Counted from the first letter of the stretch, positions 8,451 through 17,411 are shown. The stretch: 64,000 nt of DNA from CALIZF01 sp046292445 (GCA_046292445.1 JBKBQT010000001.1:62001-126000); one strand, 5' to 3'. Made by a program: numbers and translations. Notes: generated by a model from the letters alone, not told the origin.

Positions 8451-9368
8451 TCAGTCGCCATCGCGGAAATCGAGCCCCATCTCGGTATAGCGCTCGGCCT
8501 CGTTCAGCCATTCGGGGCGCACCTTGACCGTCAGGAACAGGTGCACGGGCCGGCCCAGGAATGCGGCCAGTTCCGTCCGCGCGGCGGCGCCGATCGCCTT
8601 GATCGTCTGCCCGCCCGCGCCGAGGACGATGGGCTTGTGCGCCTCGCGCGCGACATAGACCAGCTGGTCGATCCGGGTGGAGCCGTCGGGCCGGTCATCC
8701 CAGGATTCGGTTTCGACGGTCAGCTGGTAAGGCAGTTCCTCGTGCAGGCGCAGGGTGAGCTTTTCGCGCGTGATCTCGGCCGCGATCATCCGCATCGGCA
8801 GATCGGCAAGCTGGTCCTCGGGGTAGAGCCAGGGGCCCTCGGGCAACGCGCCGGCCAGCCAGGCCTTGAGATCCTCGACCCCATAGCCGCGTTCGGCCGA
8901 GATCATGAAGGTGCGGGCGAAGGGATAGGCGGCATTGGCCGCTTCGGCGAGCGCAAGGAGGGTTTCGGCCTTGACCTTGTCGATCTTGTTGATCGCCAGC
9001 GCCACGCAGCGGCCCTGCGCGAGCCGGTCGCGCAGGCCGTCGAGGATCGACCGGACGCCTTCGGTGAGCCCGCGATGCGCCTCGATCAGCAGGACGATCA
9101 CATCGGCATCCGCCGCCCCGCCCCAGGCCGCCGCGACCATCGCGCGGTCGAGCCTGCGCCGCGGCCGGAAGAGGCCGGGGGTATCGACGAAGACGATCTG
9201 GGCCTGACCGGCCATGCAGACGCCGCGGATGCGGGTGCGGGTCGTCTGCACCTTGTGCGTCACGATGCTGACCTTGGCCCCGACCATGCGGTTGAGCAGG
9301 GTCGATTTGCCCGCGTTCGGCTCGCCGATGAGCGCAACGAACCCGGCCCGTGTCGGTTCTTCCGTCAT
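8451..9368 (-). CDS. era: GTPase Era
   Basis: Ras-like GTPase that binds the 3' end of 16S rRNA and assists 30S subunit maturation; 305 residues, as expected. G1 is GEPNAGKST (about 15-23), G3 is DTPG, G4 is NKID and G5 is SAERG. The C-terminal KH RNA-binding domain includes IVLGAGGQTIKAIGAAAR. The ATG overlaps the rnc stop as ATGA, so translation is likely coupled in the lepB-rnc-era operon. A recO gene, which often follows era, is not present in the window. Confidence 0.97.
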   Translation of the reverse strand: MTEEPTRAGFVALIGEPNAGKSTLLNRMVGAKVSIVTHKVQTTRTRIRGVCMAGQAQIVFVDTPGLFRPRRRLDRAMVAAAWGGAADADVIVLLIEAHRGLTEGVRSILDGLRDRLAQGRCVALAINKIDKVKAETLLALAEAANAAYPFARTFMISAERGYGVEDLKAWLAGALPEGPWLYPEDQLADLPMRMIAAEITREKLTLRLHEELPYQLTVETESWDDRPDGSTRIDQLVYVAREAHKPIVLGAGGQTIKAIGAAARTELAAFLGRPVHLFLTVKVRPEWLNEAERYTEMGLDFRDGD

Positions 9369-10054
9369 TCCGCACCCTCGCCAAGTTGCGCGCGCAGGCT
9401 TGCCGCCGCCGCCTGTTCGGCGGCCCGTTTCGAGGCCGCCTGCGCCGAAGCCTCTGCGCCCGAGGCGAGGCGCACCGTCACGGTGAACACCGGCGCGTGA
9501 TCGGGACCCTCGCGCGCTGTTTCGACATAGTCGGGGGGCGGCAGGCCGCGGGCCTGCGCCCATTCCTGCAGCGCCGACTTGGCATCGCGCGCCGTTTCGC
9601 GCGCCTCGGCGATCCGGCTGCCCCAGAGCCGCAGGACGACGGCGCGCGCCGCCTCGAACCCGGCGTCGAGATAGACCGCCGCGATCACCGCTTCGAGCGC
9701 GTCGCCCAGCAGCGCCTCCTTGCGCCGGCCGCCTGTCATCGCCTCGGACCGCCCGAGCCGCAGCGCATCGCCAAGCCCGAGGCCGCGCGCGACCTCGGCG
9801 CAGGTCTCGAGCCGCACCAGGGCGTTGAACCGGGGCGCAAGCTGCCCCTCCGAGGCGGTGCCGTCGGCGCGGTAGAGCGCTTCGGCGATGGCAAGCCCCA
9901 GCACGCGGTCGCCGAGGAACTCGAGCCGTTCGTTCGAGGGCCGCGACGGCCCCGAGAGCGAGGCATGGGTCAGCGCGCGGACAAGCAGGCCCGGGTCGCG
10001 GAAGCTGTGGCCGAGCCGCGCGGCGAGGGCGGCGATGTCGGCGCCCGGCTTCAA
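9365..10054 (-). CDS. rnc: Ribonuclease III
   Basis: Double-strand-specific endoribonuclease that processes the rRNA precursor and structured mRNAs; 229 residues. The signature NERLEFLGDRVL carries the catalytic carboxylates (with D-E in LLGDALEAVIAAVYLD), followed by a C-terminal double-stranded RNA-binding domain (about 155-225, from KSALQEWAQARG). The start is TTG at 10054, overlapping the lepB stop as TTGA. No ATG lies upstream within the conserved part, and family similarity begins at GADIAALAARLGH. Confidence 0.95.
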   Translation of the reverse strand: MKPGADIAALAARLGHSFRDPGLLVRALTHASLSGPSRPSNERLEFLGDRVLGLAIAEALYRADGTASEGQLAPRFNALVRLETCAEVARGLGLGDALRLGRSEAMTGGRRKEALLGDALEAVIAAVYLDAGFEAARAVVLRLWGSRIAEARETARDAKSALQEWAQARGLPPPDYVETAREGPDHAPVFTVTVRLASGAEASAQAASKRAAEQAAAASLRAQLGEGAE

Positions 10055-10839
10055 TCGACCGCCTTGAGGTAGCGATCGCTGCGCCAGGTCCAGAAATAGA
10101 GCATCGAAGTGCCGGCAGAGGAGAACATGATCCGGTCGGCCCGCCCGATCAGGTTTTCCGCCGGCACGAAGCCGACACCGCCGACGGCCCGGCCATAGCG
10201 GCTGTCCTGGCTGTTGTCGCGATTGTCGCCCATGAAGAAATATTGCCCCGGCGGCACGGTGAACACCGGCGTGTTGTCGCCGAAACCGTTCTCGTCGATG
10301 TTGAGCACGCTGTGCGCCCGCCCCCCCGGCAGCGTCTCGATGAACCGCGACTTGAGGCAGGTGCCGCCCTGGCCGACCGGCGCGTTCTCGCAGCGCGGCA
10401 GGCCGCGCAGCGGGCCCTGCGGTTCGAACACCTCGGCGAACTGGCCGGCCGGTTCCTGCGGCACGGGCACGCCGTTCAGGACGATCCGGCCGTTCACCAT
10501 CTGCACCGTATCGCCCGGCAGGCCGATCAGGCGCTTGATGAAATCGGTGCCGTTCACCGGATGGCGGAAGACCACCACATCGCCGCGTTCGGGTTCCGAG
10601 AACAGGATGCGGCCCGGGAACGGGCAGAGCGAGAAGGGGCAGGAATGGCGCGAATAGCCGTAGGCCATCTTGTTCACGAACAGGAAGTCGCCGATCAGGA
10701 GCGTGTCCTTCATCGACCCCGAGGGGATCCAGAACGGCTGGAAGAACAGCGTGCGGAACACCCCCGCGATCAGGAGCGCGTAGACGATCGTCTTGACCGT
10801 CTCGACAATCCCGCCTTCGGATTTCGCCTTGCTCGCCAT
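10051..10839 (-). CDS. lepB: Signal peptidase I
   Basis: Inner-membrane serine/lysine peptidase that removes signal peptides from exported proteins; 262 residues. The N-terminal anchor is at about residues 13-33 (VKTIVYALLIAGVFRTLFF). The nucleophile Ser is in IPSGSMKDTL, the general-base Lys in DFIKRLIGLPGD, and the family box is GDNRDNSQDSRYG. A Cys pair in the insert (SCPFSLCPF) is common in Rhodobacteraceae versions. Two ATGs are adjacent (10842, 10839); I chose the second because AAGGGG then lies 6 nt away. Confidence 0.95.
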   Translation of the reverse strand: MASKAKSEGGIVETVKTIVYALLIAGVFRTLFFQPFWIPSGSMKDTLLIGDFLFVNKMAYGYSRHSCPFSLCPFPGRILFSEPERGDVVVFRHPVNGTDFIKRLIGLPGDTVQMVNGRIVLNGVPVPQEPAGQFAEVFEPQGPLRGLPRCENAPVGQGGTCLKSRFIETLPGGRAHSVLNIDENGFGDNTPVFTVPPGQYFFMGDNRDNSQDSRYGRAVGGVGFVPAENLIGRADRIMFSSAGTSMLYFWTWRSDRYLKAVD

Positions 10840-10964
10840 CATCGTCCCCTTGCCGCACCGGGCCGTCTTGGCCAGCGGCGGGGGACAAGTCAAGGCGCGG
10901 GGGCGTGATCGGCACGGCGGGCGGGGTGCGCCGTCCCGGTCGGCGGGCAGGCGCCGGCCCGGGC

Positions 10965-10988
10965 TTGAGTATTTGGGGAACGATGAAG
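10965..10988 (+). repeat. Intergenic element copy 3 (GAGTATTTG core)
   Basis: TTGAGTATTTG, then GGG and GAACGATGAAG. It lies 7 nt beyond the acpS stop on the minus strand, with an imperfect GC-rich inverted repeat on its other side (about 10936-10962). It matches the copies at 2463 and 24715 at most positions and has the same placement relative to its minus-strand gene as the copy after argJ. Confidence 0.65.
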
Positions 10989-10995
10989 TCGCAGG

Positions 10996-11415
10996 TCAGG
11001 CGCGGGGGGCGGCGGGCGGGAGCGGCCTTGCCTCGATCACCACGAAGGCCTGGGCCCAGGGGTGATCGTCGGTCAGGCTGACATGGATGACGGCGGTGTG
11101 CCCGGGCGGGGTGAGAGCGGCCAGCCGCGCGGCGGCCCAGCCGGTCAGCCGCATCTGCGGCTGGCCGCTGCGCAGGTTGGTGACCGCCATGTCCCGCCAG
11201 GCGATGCCCATGCGCAGGCCGGTGCCGAGCGCCTTGGAGCAGGCCTCCTTGGCGGCCCAGCGTTTGGCGAAGGTGGCGGCGGCATCGGCGCGGCGGTCGG
11301 CCCGGCGCTGTTCCTCGGGGGTGAAGACGCGCGCCCGGAAGCGGTCGCCGAAGCGGGCGAGCGTGGCCGCGATGCGCTCGATGTTCGCCAGATCGGTGCC
11401 GATGCCGAGGATCAC
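10996..11415 (-). CDS. acpS: Holo-[acyl-carrier-protein] synthase
   Basis: Transfers the 4'-phosphopantetheine arm of CoA to the serine of acyl carrier protein; 139 residues. The motif IGTDLANIERI holds the metal-binding Asp, and FAKRWAAKEACSKALGTGLR holds the second conserved block with the catalytic Glu. The start is GTG at 11415 (VILGIGTDL), directly at the family start. It lies 7 nt downstream of pdxJ on the same strand, the pdxJ-acpS order found in many bacteria. Confidence 0.95.
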   Translation of the reverse strand: MILGIGTDLANIERIAATLARFGDRFRARVFTPEEQRRADRRADAAATFAKRWAAKEACSKALGTGLRMGIAWRDMAVTNLRSGQPQMRLTGWAAARLAALTPPGHTAVIHVSLTDDHPWAQAFVVIEARPLPPAAPRA

Positions 11416-11422
11416 GGGCGGA

Positions 11423-12181
11423 TCAGGCGCGGGCCGCGTCCATCAGGCGGCGCATCTCGGTCACCGCCGGGCCGAGGCCGACGAACACCGCCTCGGCAAT
11501 CAGGAAATGCCCGATGTTGAGTTCCCTCACCTCCGGGATGGCGGCGACCGGGCCGACCGTCTCGTAGGTAAGCCCATGGCCCATATGCACCTCGAGTCCG
11601 AGTTCATGGGCGAGCGCGGCGCCGCGGATGAGGTTGAGCAGTTCTGCATCGCGATCGGCATGGCGCCCCTCGGCGTGCAGGTCGCAATAGGTGCCGGTGT
11701 GGAGTTCGACCACCGCCGCGCCGATCCGGGCCGCGGATTCGATCTGGCGCGCGTCATGGCCGATGAACAGCGACACGCGGCATCCGGCGTCGCGCAGCGG
11801 GGCGATATAGTCGCCCAGCCGGTTCTCGTCGCCCGCGACGTCGAGCCCGCCCTCGGTCGTGCGTTCCTCGCGCTTCTCGGGGACGATGCAGACGGCATGC
11901 GGCCGGTGGGCGAGCGCGATGGCCTGCATCTCGGCGGTGGCCGCCATCTCGAAGTTCAGCGGCAGGCGGATCGCCGCCATGATCTCGGGGATGTCGGCAT
12001 CGCGCATGTGCCGCCGGTCCTCGCGCAGATGGGCCGTGATGCCGTCGGCGCCCGCCGCCTCGGCGAGAAGGGCGGCGCGCACCGGGTCGGGCCAGGTGAC
12101 GCCGCGGGCGTTGCGCAGGGTTGCCACGTGGTCGATGTTGACCCCGAGGCGCAGGCGGGATGCGGGCGGCGTGCTGGACAT
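11423..12181 (-). CDS. pdxJ: Pyridoxine 5'-phosphate synthase
   Basis: Condenses 3-amino-1-hydroxyacetone 1-phosphate with 1-deoxyxylulose 5-phosphate to pyridoxine 5'-phosphate in the DXP-dependent vitamin B6 pathway. It is a TIM barrel of 252 residues. Family blocks LGVNIDHVATLRNARG, DGITAHLREDRRH, VVELHTGTYCD and LNIGHFLIAEAV are intact, including the conserved His residues. The start ATG at 12181 lies just before the conserved N terminus. Confidence 0.96.
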   Translation of the reverse strand: MSSTPPASRLRLGVNIDHVATLRNARGVTWPDPVRAALLAEAAGADGITAHLREDRRHMRDADIPEIMAAIRLPLNFEMAATAEMQAIALAHRPHAVCIVPEKREERTTEGGLDVAGDENRLGDYIAPLRDAGCRVSLFIGHDARQIESAARIGAAVVELHTGTYCDLHAEGRHADRDAELLNLIRGAALAHELGLEVHMGHGLTYETVGPVAAIPEVRELNIGHFLIAEAVFVGLGPAVTEMRRLMDAARA

Positions 12182-12230
12182 CGGGGCCTCTTGTCTGGCA
12201 TGGGTGGCTGCAGGCAGCCTGTCGGCGAGC

Positions 12231-13001
12231 CTAGCGCGTCGTGCGGTCGGCGTCAGCCTCGGGCGGGGCGGCATCGGGACGCGCTGCCGCGGCGTCATCA
12301 GGGCCTTGGGGCGGCGGCGGGCCTTCGTGCCGGGCCGCCACGGCGGCCGCTTCGGCCTCGGCCCGGGCGAGGGCCGCGGCACGCTCGGCCAGCCGGCGCT
12401 CCACCCGCTCGCGCGTCTGCTTGGCGCGCAGCTTCTGATAGCCGACGATGACCGGCAGGCTGAGGAAATAACCGATCAGCCCGGCGACGATCCCGGTCGG
12501 GATGCCGCCGACGAAATAGGGCAGGAACACCTGCTGGAAGAACCGGTGCAGGTTGCCCCAATGGGTCGGACGGCCGTGCAGCAGCGCGACCATGTTGTGC
12601 CAGAGCTGCGAGGCGGCGGCGCCGAAGGCGTCGATCACCGCCGACATCGGCGCCGAGTGATCGCCACCCAGCATCCAGTAGCCCGCCTCGAGCGCGACCC
12701 AGGCGATCGCCGGGAAGGTCAGCGGGTTGCCGACCAGCGTGCCGAAGACGGCGGCGAGCATGTTGCCCCGGATCGCGAGCGCGAAGGCCGCGCCGGAGAG
12801 CATGTGAATGCCGTAGAAGGGCATGAACGACACGAAGATGCCGGCGAAGATGCCGCGGGCGATGCGCTGCGGACTGTCGGGCAGGCGGCGCAGGCGGTGC
12901 ATGACGTAGGAGCCTGCGCGGCGCCAGCCGCTTTGCGGCCAGACCGTTTCCGCGGCGAGGCGGGCCCATGAACGCGGCGTGCGACGCTTGAACACCGACA
13001 C
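12231..13001 (-). CDS. DUF2062 membrane protein
   Basis: Membrane protein of 256 residues of the DUF2062 family. Hydrophobic segments lie at about residues 48-75 (GIFAGIFVSFMPFYGIHMLSG), 80-110 and 165-190, with the family motif GNPLTFPAIAW. The C-terminal ~65 residues are charged, Ala-rich and probably coiled-coil or disordered. The start is GTG at 13001, 22 nt after the relA stop, so the gene is likely cotranscribed with rpoZ-relA. Function unknown. Confidence 0.82.
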   Translation of the reverse strand: MSVFKRRTPRSWARLAAETVWPQSGWRRAGSYVMHRLRRLPDSPQRIARGIFAGIFVSFMPFYGIHMLSGAAFALAIRGNMLAAVFGTLVGNPLTFPAIAWVALEAGYWMLGGDHSAPMSAVIDAFGAAASQLWHNMVALLHGRPTHWGNLHRFFQQVFLPYFVGGIPTGIVAGLIGYFLSLPVIVGYQKLRAKQTRERVERRLAERAAALARAEAEAAAVAARHEGPPPPQGPDDAAAARPDAAPPEADADRTTR

Positions 13002-13023
13002 TTCGATCCCTCAACAGCCCCGT

Positions 13024-15144
13024 TCAGGGCCTGCGCTGCATGTCCCGATGCCGTGCCACCCGGGCGACGTCCACCTCGGCCTCGAGCGCGGTCAGCACGG
13101 TGTGGAGATGTTCCACGTCGCGCAGGTCCGCGTCGATCACAAGGCGGTAATAGTCGGGCTTCTTGTCGGCGAAATGTAGGTCGGAAATGTTCGCCTTGCG
13201 ATCCCCGATCAGGGTGCAGATGCGGCCGAGCACACCGGCGGCATTGGCGATGGTGACATCGAGGCTCACGGTATGGACGGGGGCGTGCCGGCCCGGCTGC
13301 CAGTGCAGATCGACCCAGCGTTCGGGCTGGTCCTCGAGATCGACCAGCGCCGGGCAGTCGATGGCATGGGCGATGATCCCCTTCCCGCGATAGGCGATGC
13401 CGACGATCCGCTCGCCCGGCAGCGGCTGGCAGCAGGGCGCGCGGCGAAAGGCCTGGTCGTCCGGCAGGCCGAGCACGGGGCGCGATGCATCCACCTCGTC
13501 CTCCGCGCCGCGGCGCTGCACCTCGGGGTAGAGCAGTTCGACGACCTTCTGCGCCGTCACCTCGGCCGAGCCGATCCGTGCCAGCAGTTCGGTCTCGTCG
13601 GGCAGGCCGAGCGTGCGGGCAGCGGTCAGCAGCGCCTTGTCGGTCGCCTTCTTGCCGACCCGCTCGAAGGTCACGCGGGCCAGCTCGCGCCCCAGCTTGA
13701 CGAAGCGGCCCCGGTCCTCCTCGCGCAGGGATTTGCGGATGGCGGCCTTGGCGCGGCCGGTGGTCACGATGTCGATCCACGAGGCCTGCGGCTTCTGCCC
13801 CTCGGCGGTGATGATCTCGACCGACTGGCCGTTCTTGAGCCGCGTCCAGAGCGGCACGCGGATGCCGTCCACCTTGGCCGAGACGCAGGCGTTCCCGATC
13901 CGGGTGTGGATGGCATAGGCATAGTCGAGCGGCGTGGCCCCGCGCGGCAGTTGCACCACATCGCCCTTGGGGGTGAAGCAGAACACCTGATCGGAATACA
14001 TCTCGAGCTTGACATGTTCGAGGAACTCGTCGTTGTCGCCCTCCTCGAAGCGTTCGGTCAGGGCGGCGATCCACTTGGCCGGATCGACGGCAAAGGGGTT
14101 CACGCTGCGCACGCCGTCGCGGTAGGCCCAGTGGGCGGCGACGCCGGCCTCGGCGACCTCGTGCATCTCGCGGGTGCGGATCTGCACCTCGACGCGCTTG
14201 CCGTCGCGGCCCGAGACCGTGGTGTGGATGGAGCGGTAGCCGTTGGTCTTGGGCTGGCTGATGTAATCCTTGAACCGCCCCGGCACCGCCTTCCAGCGCT
14301 GGTGGATCGCGCCGAGCGCGCGATAGCAGTCGGCGACATCGCGCACGATGATGCGAAAGCCGTAGATGTCCGACAGGCGCGAGAAGGCGAGGTTCTTTTC
14401 CTGCATCTTGCGCCAGACCGAAAAGGGTTTCTTCGCCCGGCCATAGACATCGGCCTCGATGCCGGCGCTGTCGAGTTCGACGCGGATGTCGCCGGTGATC
14501 TTGGGGATCGCCTCGCCCGTCTCGCGCTGGAGCGTCACGAACCGGCGCAGGATCGAATTGCGCGCATCGGGGTTGAGGACGCGGAAGGCGAGATCCTCGA
14601 GCTCCTCGCGCATCCACTGCATCCCCATGCGCCCGGCGAGGGGGGCATAGATCTCCATCGTCTCGCGCGCCTTCTGGGCCTGCTTGTCCGGCTTCATCGA
14701 GCGGATCGTGCGCATGTTGTGCAGCCGGTCCGCGAGCTTGACGAGGATCACCCGCAGGTCGCGCGACATGGCGAAGAAGAGCTTGCGGAAATTCTCGGCC
14801 TGTTTCGATTCCGCCGAAGACAGCTGCAGGTTGGTCAGCTTGGTCACCCCATCGACGAGTTCGGCGATCTCCGGGCCGAACCGTGCGGCAATCTCGGAAT
14901 AGGTGGACTTGGTGTCCTCGATCGTATCGTGCAGCAGCGCCGTCACGATCGTCGCATCGTCCAGCCGCATCTCGGTCAGGATCGCGGCAACGGCGACGGG
15001 GTGGGAAAAGTAGGGCTCGCCGGACTGGCGCAATTGCCCGTCGTGCATCCGGCGGCCGTAGTCATAGGCCCGCCGGATCAGGTCGTCCTGGGTGCGCGGG
15101 TTGTAGTTGCGGATGAGCGCGATGAGATCGTCAACGTCGATCAT
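13024..15144 (-). CDS. rsh: Bifunctional (p)ppGpp synthetase/hydrolase RelA/SpoT (Rsh)
   Basis: Makes and degrades the stringent-response alarmone (p)ppGpp; 706 residues, as for the single Rsh enzyme of alphaproteobacteria. The N-terminal HD hydrolase domain has H48 and the H72-D73 pair (ALLHDTIEDT). The synthetase domain includes YGFRIIVRDVADCY and GYRSIHTTV, then TGS (FCFTPKGDVVQLPRGATPLDYAYAIH) and a C-terminal ACT domain. Hydrolase and synthetase motifs both look intact. I chose ATG 15144 (GGAG 7 nt upstream; family proteins start MIDV). A GTG at 15174 overlaps the rpoZ stop. Confidence 0.93.
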   Translation of the reverse strand: MIDVDDLIALIRNYNPRTQDDLIRRAYDYGRRMHDGQLRQSGEPYFSHPVAVAAILTEMRLDDATIVTALLHDTIEDTKSTYSEIAARFGPEIAELVDGVTKLTNLQLSSAESKQAENFRKLFFAMSRDLRVILVKLADRLHNMRTIRSMKPDKQAQKARETMEIYAPLAGRMGMQWMREELEDLAFRVLNPDARNSILRRFVTLQRETGEAIPKITGDIRVELDSAGIEADVYGRAKKPFSVWRKMQEKNLAFSRLSDIYGFRIIVRDVADCYRALGAIHQRWKAVPGRFKDYISQPKTNGYRSIHTTVSGRDGKRVEVQIRTREMHEVAEAGVAAHWAYRDGVRSVNPFAVDPAKWIAALTERFEEGDNDEFLEHVKLEMYSDQVFCFTPKGDVVQLPRGATPLDYAYAIHTRIGNACVSAKVDGIRVPLWTRLKNGQSVEIITAEGQKPQASWIDIVTTGRAKAAIRKSLREEDRGRFVKLGRELARVTFERVGKKATDKALLTAARTLGLPDETELLARIGSAEVTAQKVVELLYPEVQRRGAEDEVDASRPVLGLPDDQAFRRAPCCQPLPGERIVGIAYRGKGIIAHAIDCPALVDLEDQPERWVDLHWQPGRHAPVHTVSLDVTIANAAGVLGRICTLIGDRKANISDLHFADKKPDYYRLVIDADLRDVEHLHTVLTALEAEVDVARVARHRDMQRRP

Positions 15145-15170
15145 CCGCTCCGCCGTTCCCGCAGCCGGTG

Positions 15171-15524
15171 TCACCCTTGGCCTTGCGCCTCCAGCAGGGC
15201 GCGCAGCATGCGCTCCTCGCTCATGTCGTCATGGGCGGGCCGGTCGGCCTCGGCGCCCATGAGAAGCGCCATCTTGTCCTCCTCGGGCTCGTCCACCTCG
15301 ATCTGGGTCTGGAGGCCGGCGATCATCCGTTCGCGCAGCGCGTCGGCGGGCTGTGTTTCCTCGGCGATCTCGCGCAGGGCGACGACCGAATTCTTGTCGT
15401 TGTCGCGCTCGACGGTCAGGGGCGCGCCCGCCGCAATCTCGCGCGCGCGGTGCGCGGCTAGCATCACCAGCTCGAACCGGTTCGGAACCTTGTCAACGCA
15501 ATCCTCGACCGTCACGCGGGCCAT
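15171..15524 (-). CDS. rpoZ: RNA polymerase omega subunit
   Basis: Small RNA polymerase subunit that promotes beta' folding and, in many bacteria, takes part in ppGpp binding; 117 residues. The conserved start MARVTVEDCVDKVPNRFELVMLAAHRAREI and the segment VVALREIAEE are diagnostic. The C-terminal part is acidic, as is usual in alphaproteobacteria. It precedes the Rsh gene, so the enzyme making ppGpp and the subunit that helps read it are in one transcript. Confidence 0.96.
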   Translation of the reverse strand: MARVTVEDCVDKVPNRFELVMLAAHRAREIAAGAPLTVERDNDKNSVVALREIAEETQPADALRERMIAGLQTQIEVDEPEEDKMALLMGAEADRPAHDDMSEERMLRALLEAQGQG

Positions 15525-15561
15525 GGTCTCTCCAATTCTGGGCGGGGGGCATGGAAAGGCC

Positions 15562-15590
15562 CGTATAGGATGACCGCTGGGGGTTGACAA
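15562..15590 (-). promoter_or_regulatory. Housekeeping-type promoter for rpoZ-rsh
   Basis: On the minus strand, TTGTCA (15590-15585) and TATACG (15567-15562) are separated by 17 nt, about 38 nt before the rpoZ start codon. This is a good sigma-70-type match for such a GC-rich genome. Confidence 0.55.
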
Positions 15591-15611
15591 GCGACGATTG
15601 CGCCGCATCGC

Positions 15612-16226
15612 TCACAGTCTTGCCATCCCTTCATGCGCGGATGCCGGCAGCGCCGCGAGCATCTCGGCCACGCTCCGGCCGGTCAGCGGGTGCCGCCACT
15701 GCGGCGCCACCTCGGCCAGCGGGACGAGCACGAAGGCCCGGTCGGCCAGGCGCGGATGCGGCAGCACCGTCCGGTCGGGCACCGCGCTCATCTGCGCCTC
15801 GGGCGGCAGCCGGCGCCAGAGCGTCTGCGTCCCCGCATCGGGCCGGATGGCCTGCCCGAGCGCCAGCAGGTCGAGGTCGAGCGTGCGCATGCCCCAACGC
15901 TGGGCCCGCACGCGGCCATGGCTTGCCTCGATGGCATGCAGGGCGCGCAGCGCGCCCTCTGCCCCGCCCGGTCCGGTCCAGCAAGCGGCGGCGGCGGCGT
16001 TCACATAGTCGGGCCCCGCCCCGGGCGGAAAGCAGGGCGTCCGCCAGAACCGGCTGCAGCGGATGTCGGCAAACCCGGCCGCGGCCATCGCGGCGAGTGC
16101 CTGGCGCAGGGTTTCGTCCGGCGGTTGCGCGCCGATCGGCAGGTTGGCCCCGAGCGCCACGAGCGCCGCATGGCCGAAAGGGGCAGCGAATGCTACACTT
16201 TCGTATGATTCGTGTTGCGGTTCCAT
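15612..16226 (-). CDS. folK: 2-Amino-4-hydroxy-6-hydroxymethyldihydropteridine diphosphokinase
   Basis: HPPK, which transfers pyrophosphate from ATP to 6-hydroxymethyl-7,8-dihydropterin in folate synthesis; 204 residues including a ~20-residue N-terminal extension. The motif ALGANLPIG starts the domain. RWGMRTLDLDLLALG carries the Mg-binding Asp pair, and LPHPRLADRAFVLVPLAEVAP is the signature. It is divergent from the NYN gene. An internal start may be used, because the first 20 residues are not conserved in the family. Confidence 0.93.
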   Translation of the reverse strand: MEPQHESYESVAFAAPFGHAALVALGANLPIGAQPPDETLRQALAAMAAAGFADIRCSRFWRTPCFPPGAGPDYVNAAAAACWTGPGGAEGALRALHAIEASHGRVRAQRWGMRTLDLDLLALGQAIRPDAGTQTLWRRLPPEAQMSAVPDRTVLPHPRLADRAFVLVPLAEVAPQWRHPLTGRSVAEMLAALPASAHEGMARL

Positions 16227-16319
16227 GGCGGTCGCCTAACTGTCGCATCGGGCACATACCGGTTTCTCCGACGTCACTCACGGAACCGACTGCCTTACGG
16301 ACATTTTGAGGGGACCAGG

Positions 16320-16946
16320 ATGTTTTACAAGGATGACCGGTTGGCGCTGTTCATCGACGGCTCCAACCTCTACGCGGCTGCGCGCGCACTGGGTTTCGAC
16401 ATCGACTACAAGCTGCTCCGGCAGGAGTTCATGCGCCGCGGCAAGCTGACGCGGGCATTCTATTACACCGCCCTGCTGGAGAACGAGGAATACTCGCCCA
16501 TCCGGCCGCTGGTCGACTGGCTGCACTACAACGGCTTTGCCATGCGCACCAAGCCGGCCAAGGAATATACCGACAGCCAGGGGCGGCGTAAGGTGAAGGG
16601 GAACATGGACATCGAGCTGACGGTCGATGCCATGGAGCTTGCGCCCAAGGTCGATCACATCGTGCTGTTCTCGGGCGACGGCGACTTCCGCCCGCTGGTC
16701 GAGAGCCTTCAGCGCCAGGGGGTGCGGGTGTCGATCGTCTCGACGATCCGCTCGTCGCCGCCGATGATTGCGGACGAACTGCGCCGGCAGGCGGACAATT
16801 TCATCGAGCTCGACGACCTCAAGGAGGTCATCGGCCGCCCGCCGCGCGAGCCGCGAGAGCCGCGGACATTCGAGCCGCGCAGCTTCGAGCCGCGCAGCGG
16901 CGCGGCGCCCGCCGCGGTGCCGGACGAAACGCCCGCCGAAGGCTGA
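16320..16946 (+). CDS. NYN-domain (LabA/DUF88) nuclease-like protein
   Basis: PIN-like NYN-domain protein of 208 residues, probably an RNA-processing or RNA-decay nuclease. Conserved acidic residues are in LFIDGSNLYAA (D13), GNMDIELTVDAM (two Asp) and FSGDGDFRPLVE (two Asp). The domain ends near residue 170. The tail is disordered and has the repeated motif EPR-(E/T/S)F-EPRS. ATG 16320 follows GAGGGG with a 5-nt gap. It is divergent from folK; neighbourhood with folK, rpoZ and rsh is common in related genomes. The target RNA is unknown. Confidence 0.88.
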   Translation: MFYKDDRLALFIDGSNLYAAARALGFDIDYKLLRQEFMRRGKLTRAFYYTALLENEEYSPIRPLVDWLHYNGFAMRTKPAKEYTDSQGRRKVKGNMDIELTVDAMELAPKVDHIVLFSGDGDFRPLVESLQRQGVRVSIVSTIRSSPPMIADELRRQADNFIELDDLKEVIGRPPREPREPRTFEPRSFEPRSGAAPAAVPDETPAEG

Positions 16947-17021
16947 TCGCGCGGGCGCGGGCTGGTTGACAGACAAGTCCGCGCCGCGCACCCTCGCACT
17001 CATATGTGCTGCGGGGCGGCG

Positions 17022-17411
17022 ATGAAGCGCTGGCGAGGGGGAACGGTCGGTGCGGGCCTTCTGGCATGGGCGGCGCTGCTGGCGCCGCCCGTCGCGTCGC
17101 AGCCGCACGATCCGGCCGCCCCCTGCGGCCGCGACGAAAACGGTGTTCCCTACGACTGCCGCCGGATCCCGATGCTCGAGGCGACGTGCCAGACCTCGGC
17201 CGATCCGCGGTATTGCGTGCCCTATCACCAGATCGCCTGCCAGGTGCACGGGTTTGCCGCTGCCTGCCGGCTCTGGCAGATGGGGGCGCAATGCTATGGC
17301 GGCGATCCGGCCATCTGCGCCCATTATGCCGGCCTTCTGGCCGCCAACCGGGACTGCACGCTGGGCGGCCATGCGCCGGCGTGCCAGTATCTCGCCGCGC
17401 AGGGGTTCTGA
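17022..17411 (+). CDS. Cysteine-rich secreted protein, unknown function
   Basis: Small exported protein of 129 residues. A signal peptide (about residues 1-26, with a Lys/Arg-rich start and the core GLLAWAALLAPPVASQ) precedes a mature part with ten cysteines spread evenly (CGRD, DCRR, TCQT, YCVP, ACQV, ACRL, QCYG, ICAH, DCTL, ACQY). Five disulfides could form in the periplasm. I recognise no family. An ATG at 17004 would add six residues before the signal peptide. It stands alone between the NYN gene and ispH. Confidence 0.68.
   Translation: MKRWRGGTVGAGLLAWAALLAPPVASQPHDPAAPCGRDENGVPYDCRRIPMLEATCQTSADPRYCVPYHQIACQVHGFAAACRLWQMGAQCYGGDPAICAHYAGLLAANRDCTLGGHAPACQYLAAQGF

Noticed and set aside
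16964..16986. TTGACA at 16964 as a promoter for the Cys-rich protein.
   Set aside because: The -35 is perfect but the hexamer 17 nt later (CACCCT) does not fit a -10, and neighbouring spacings are no better.
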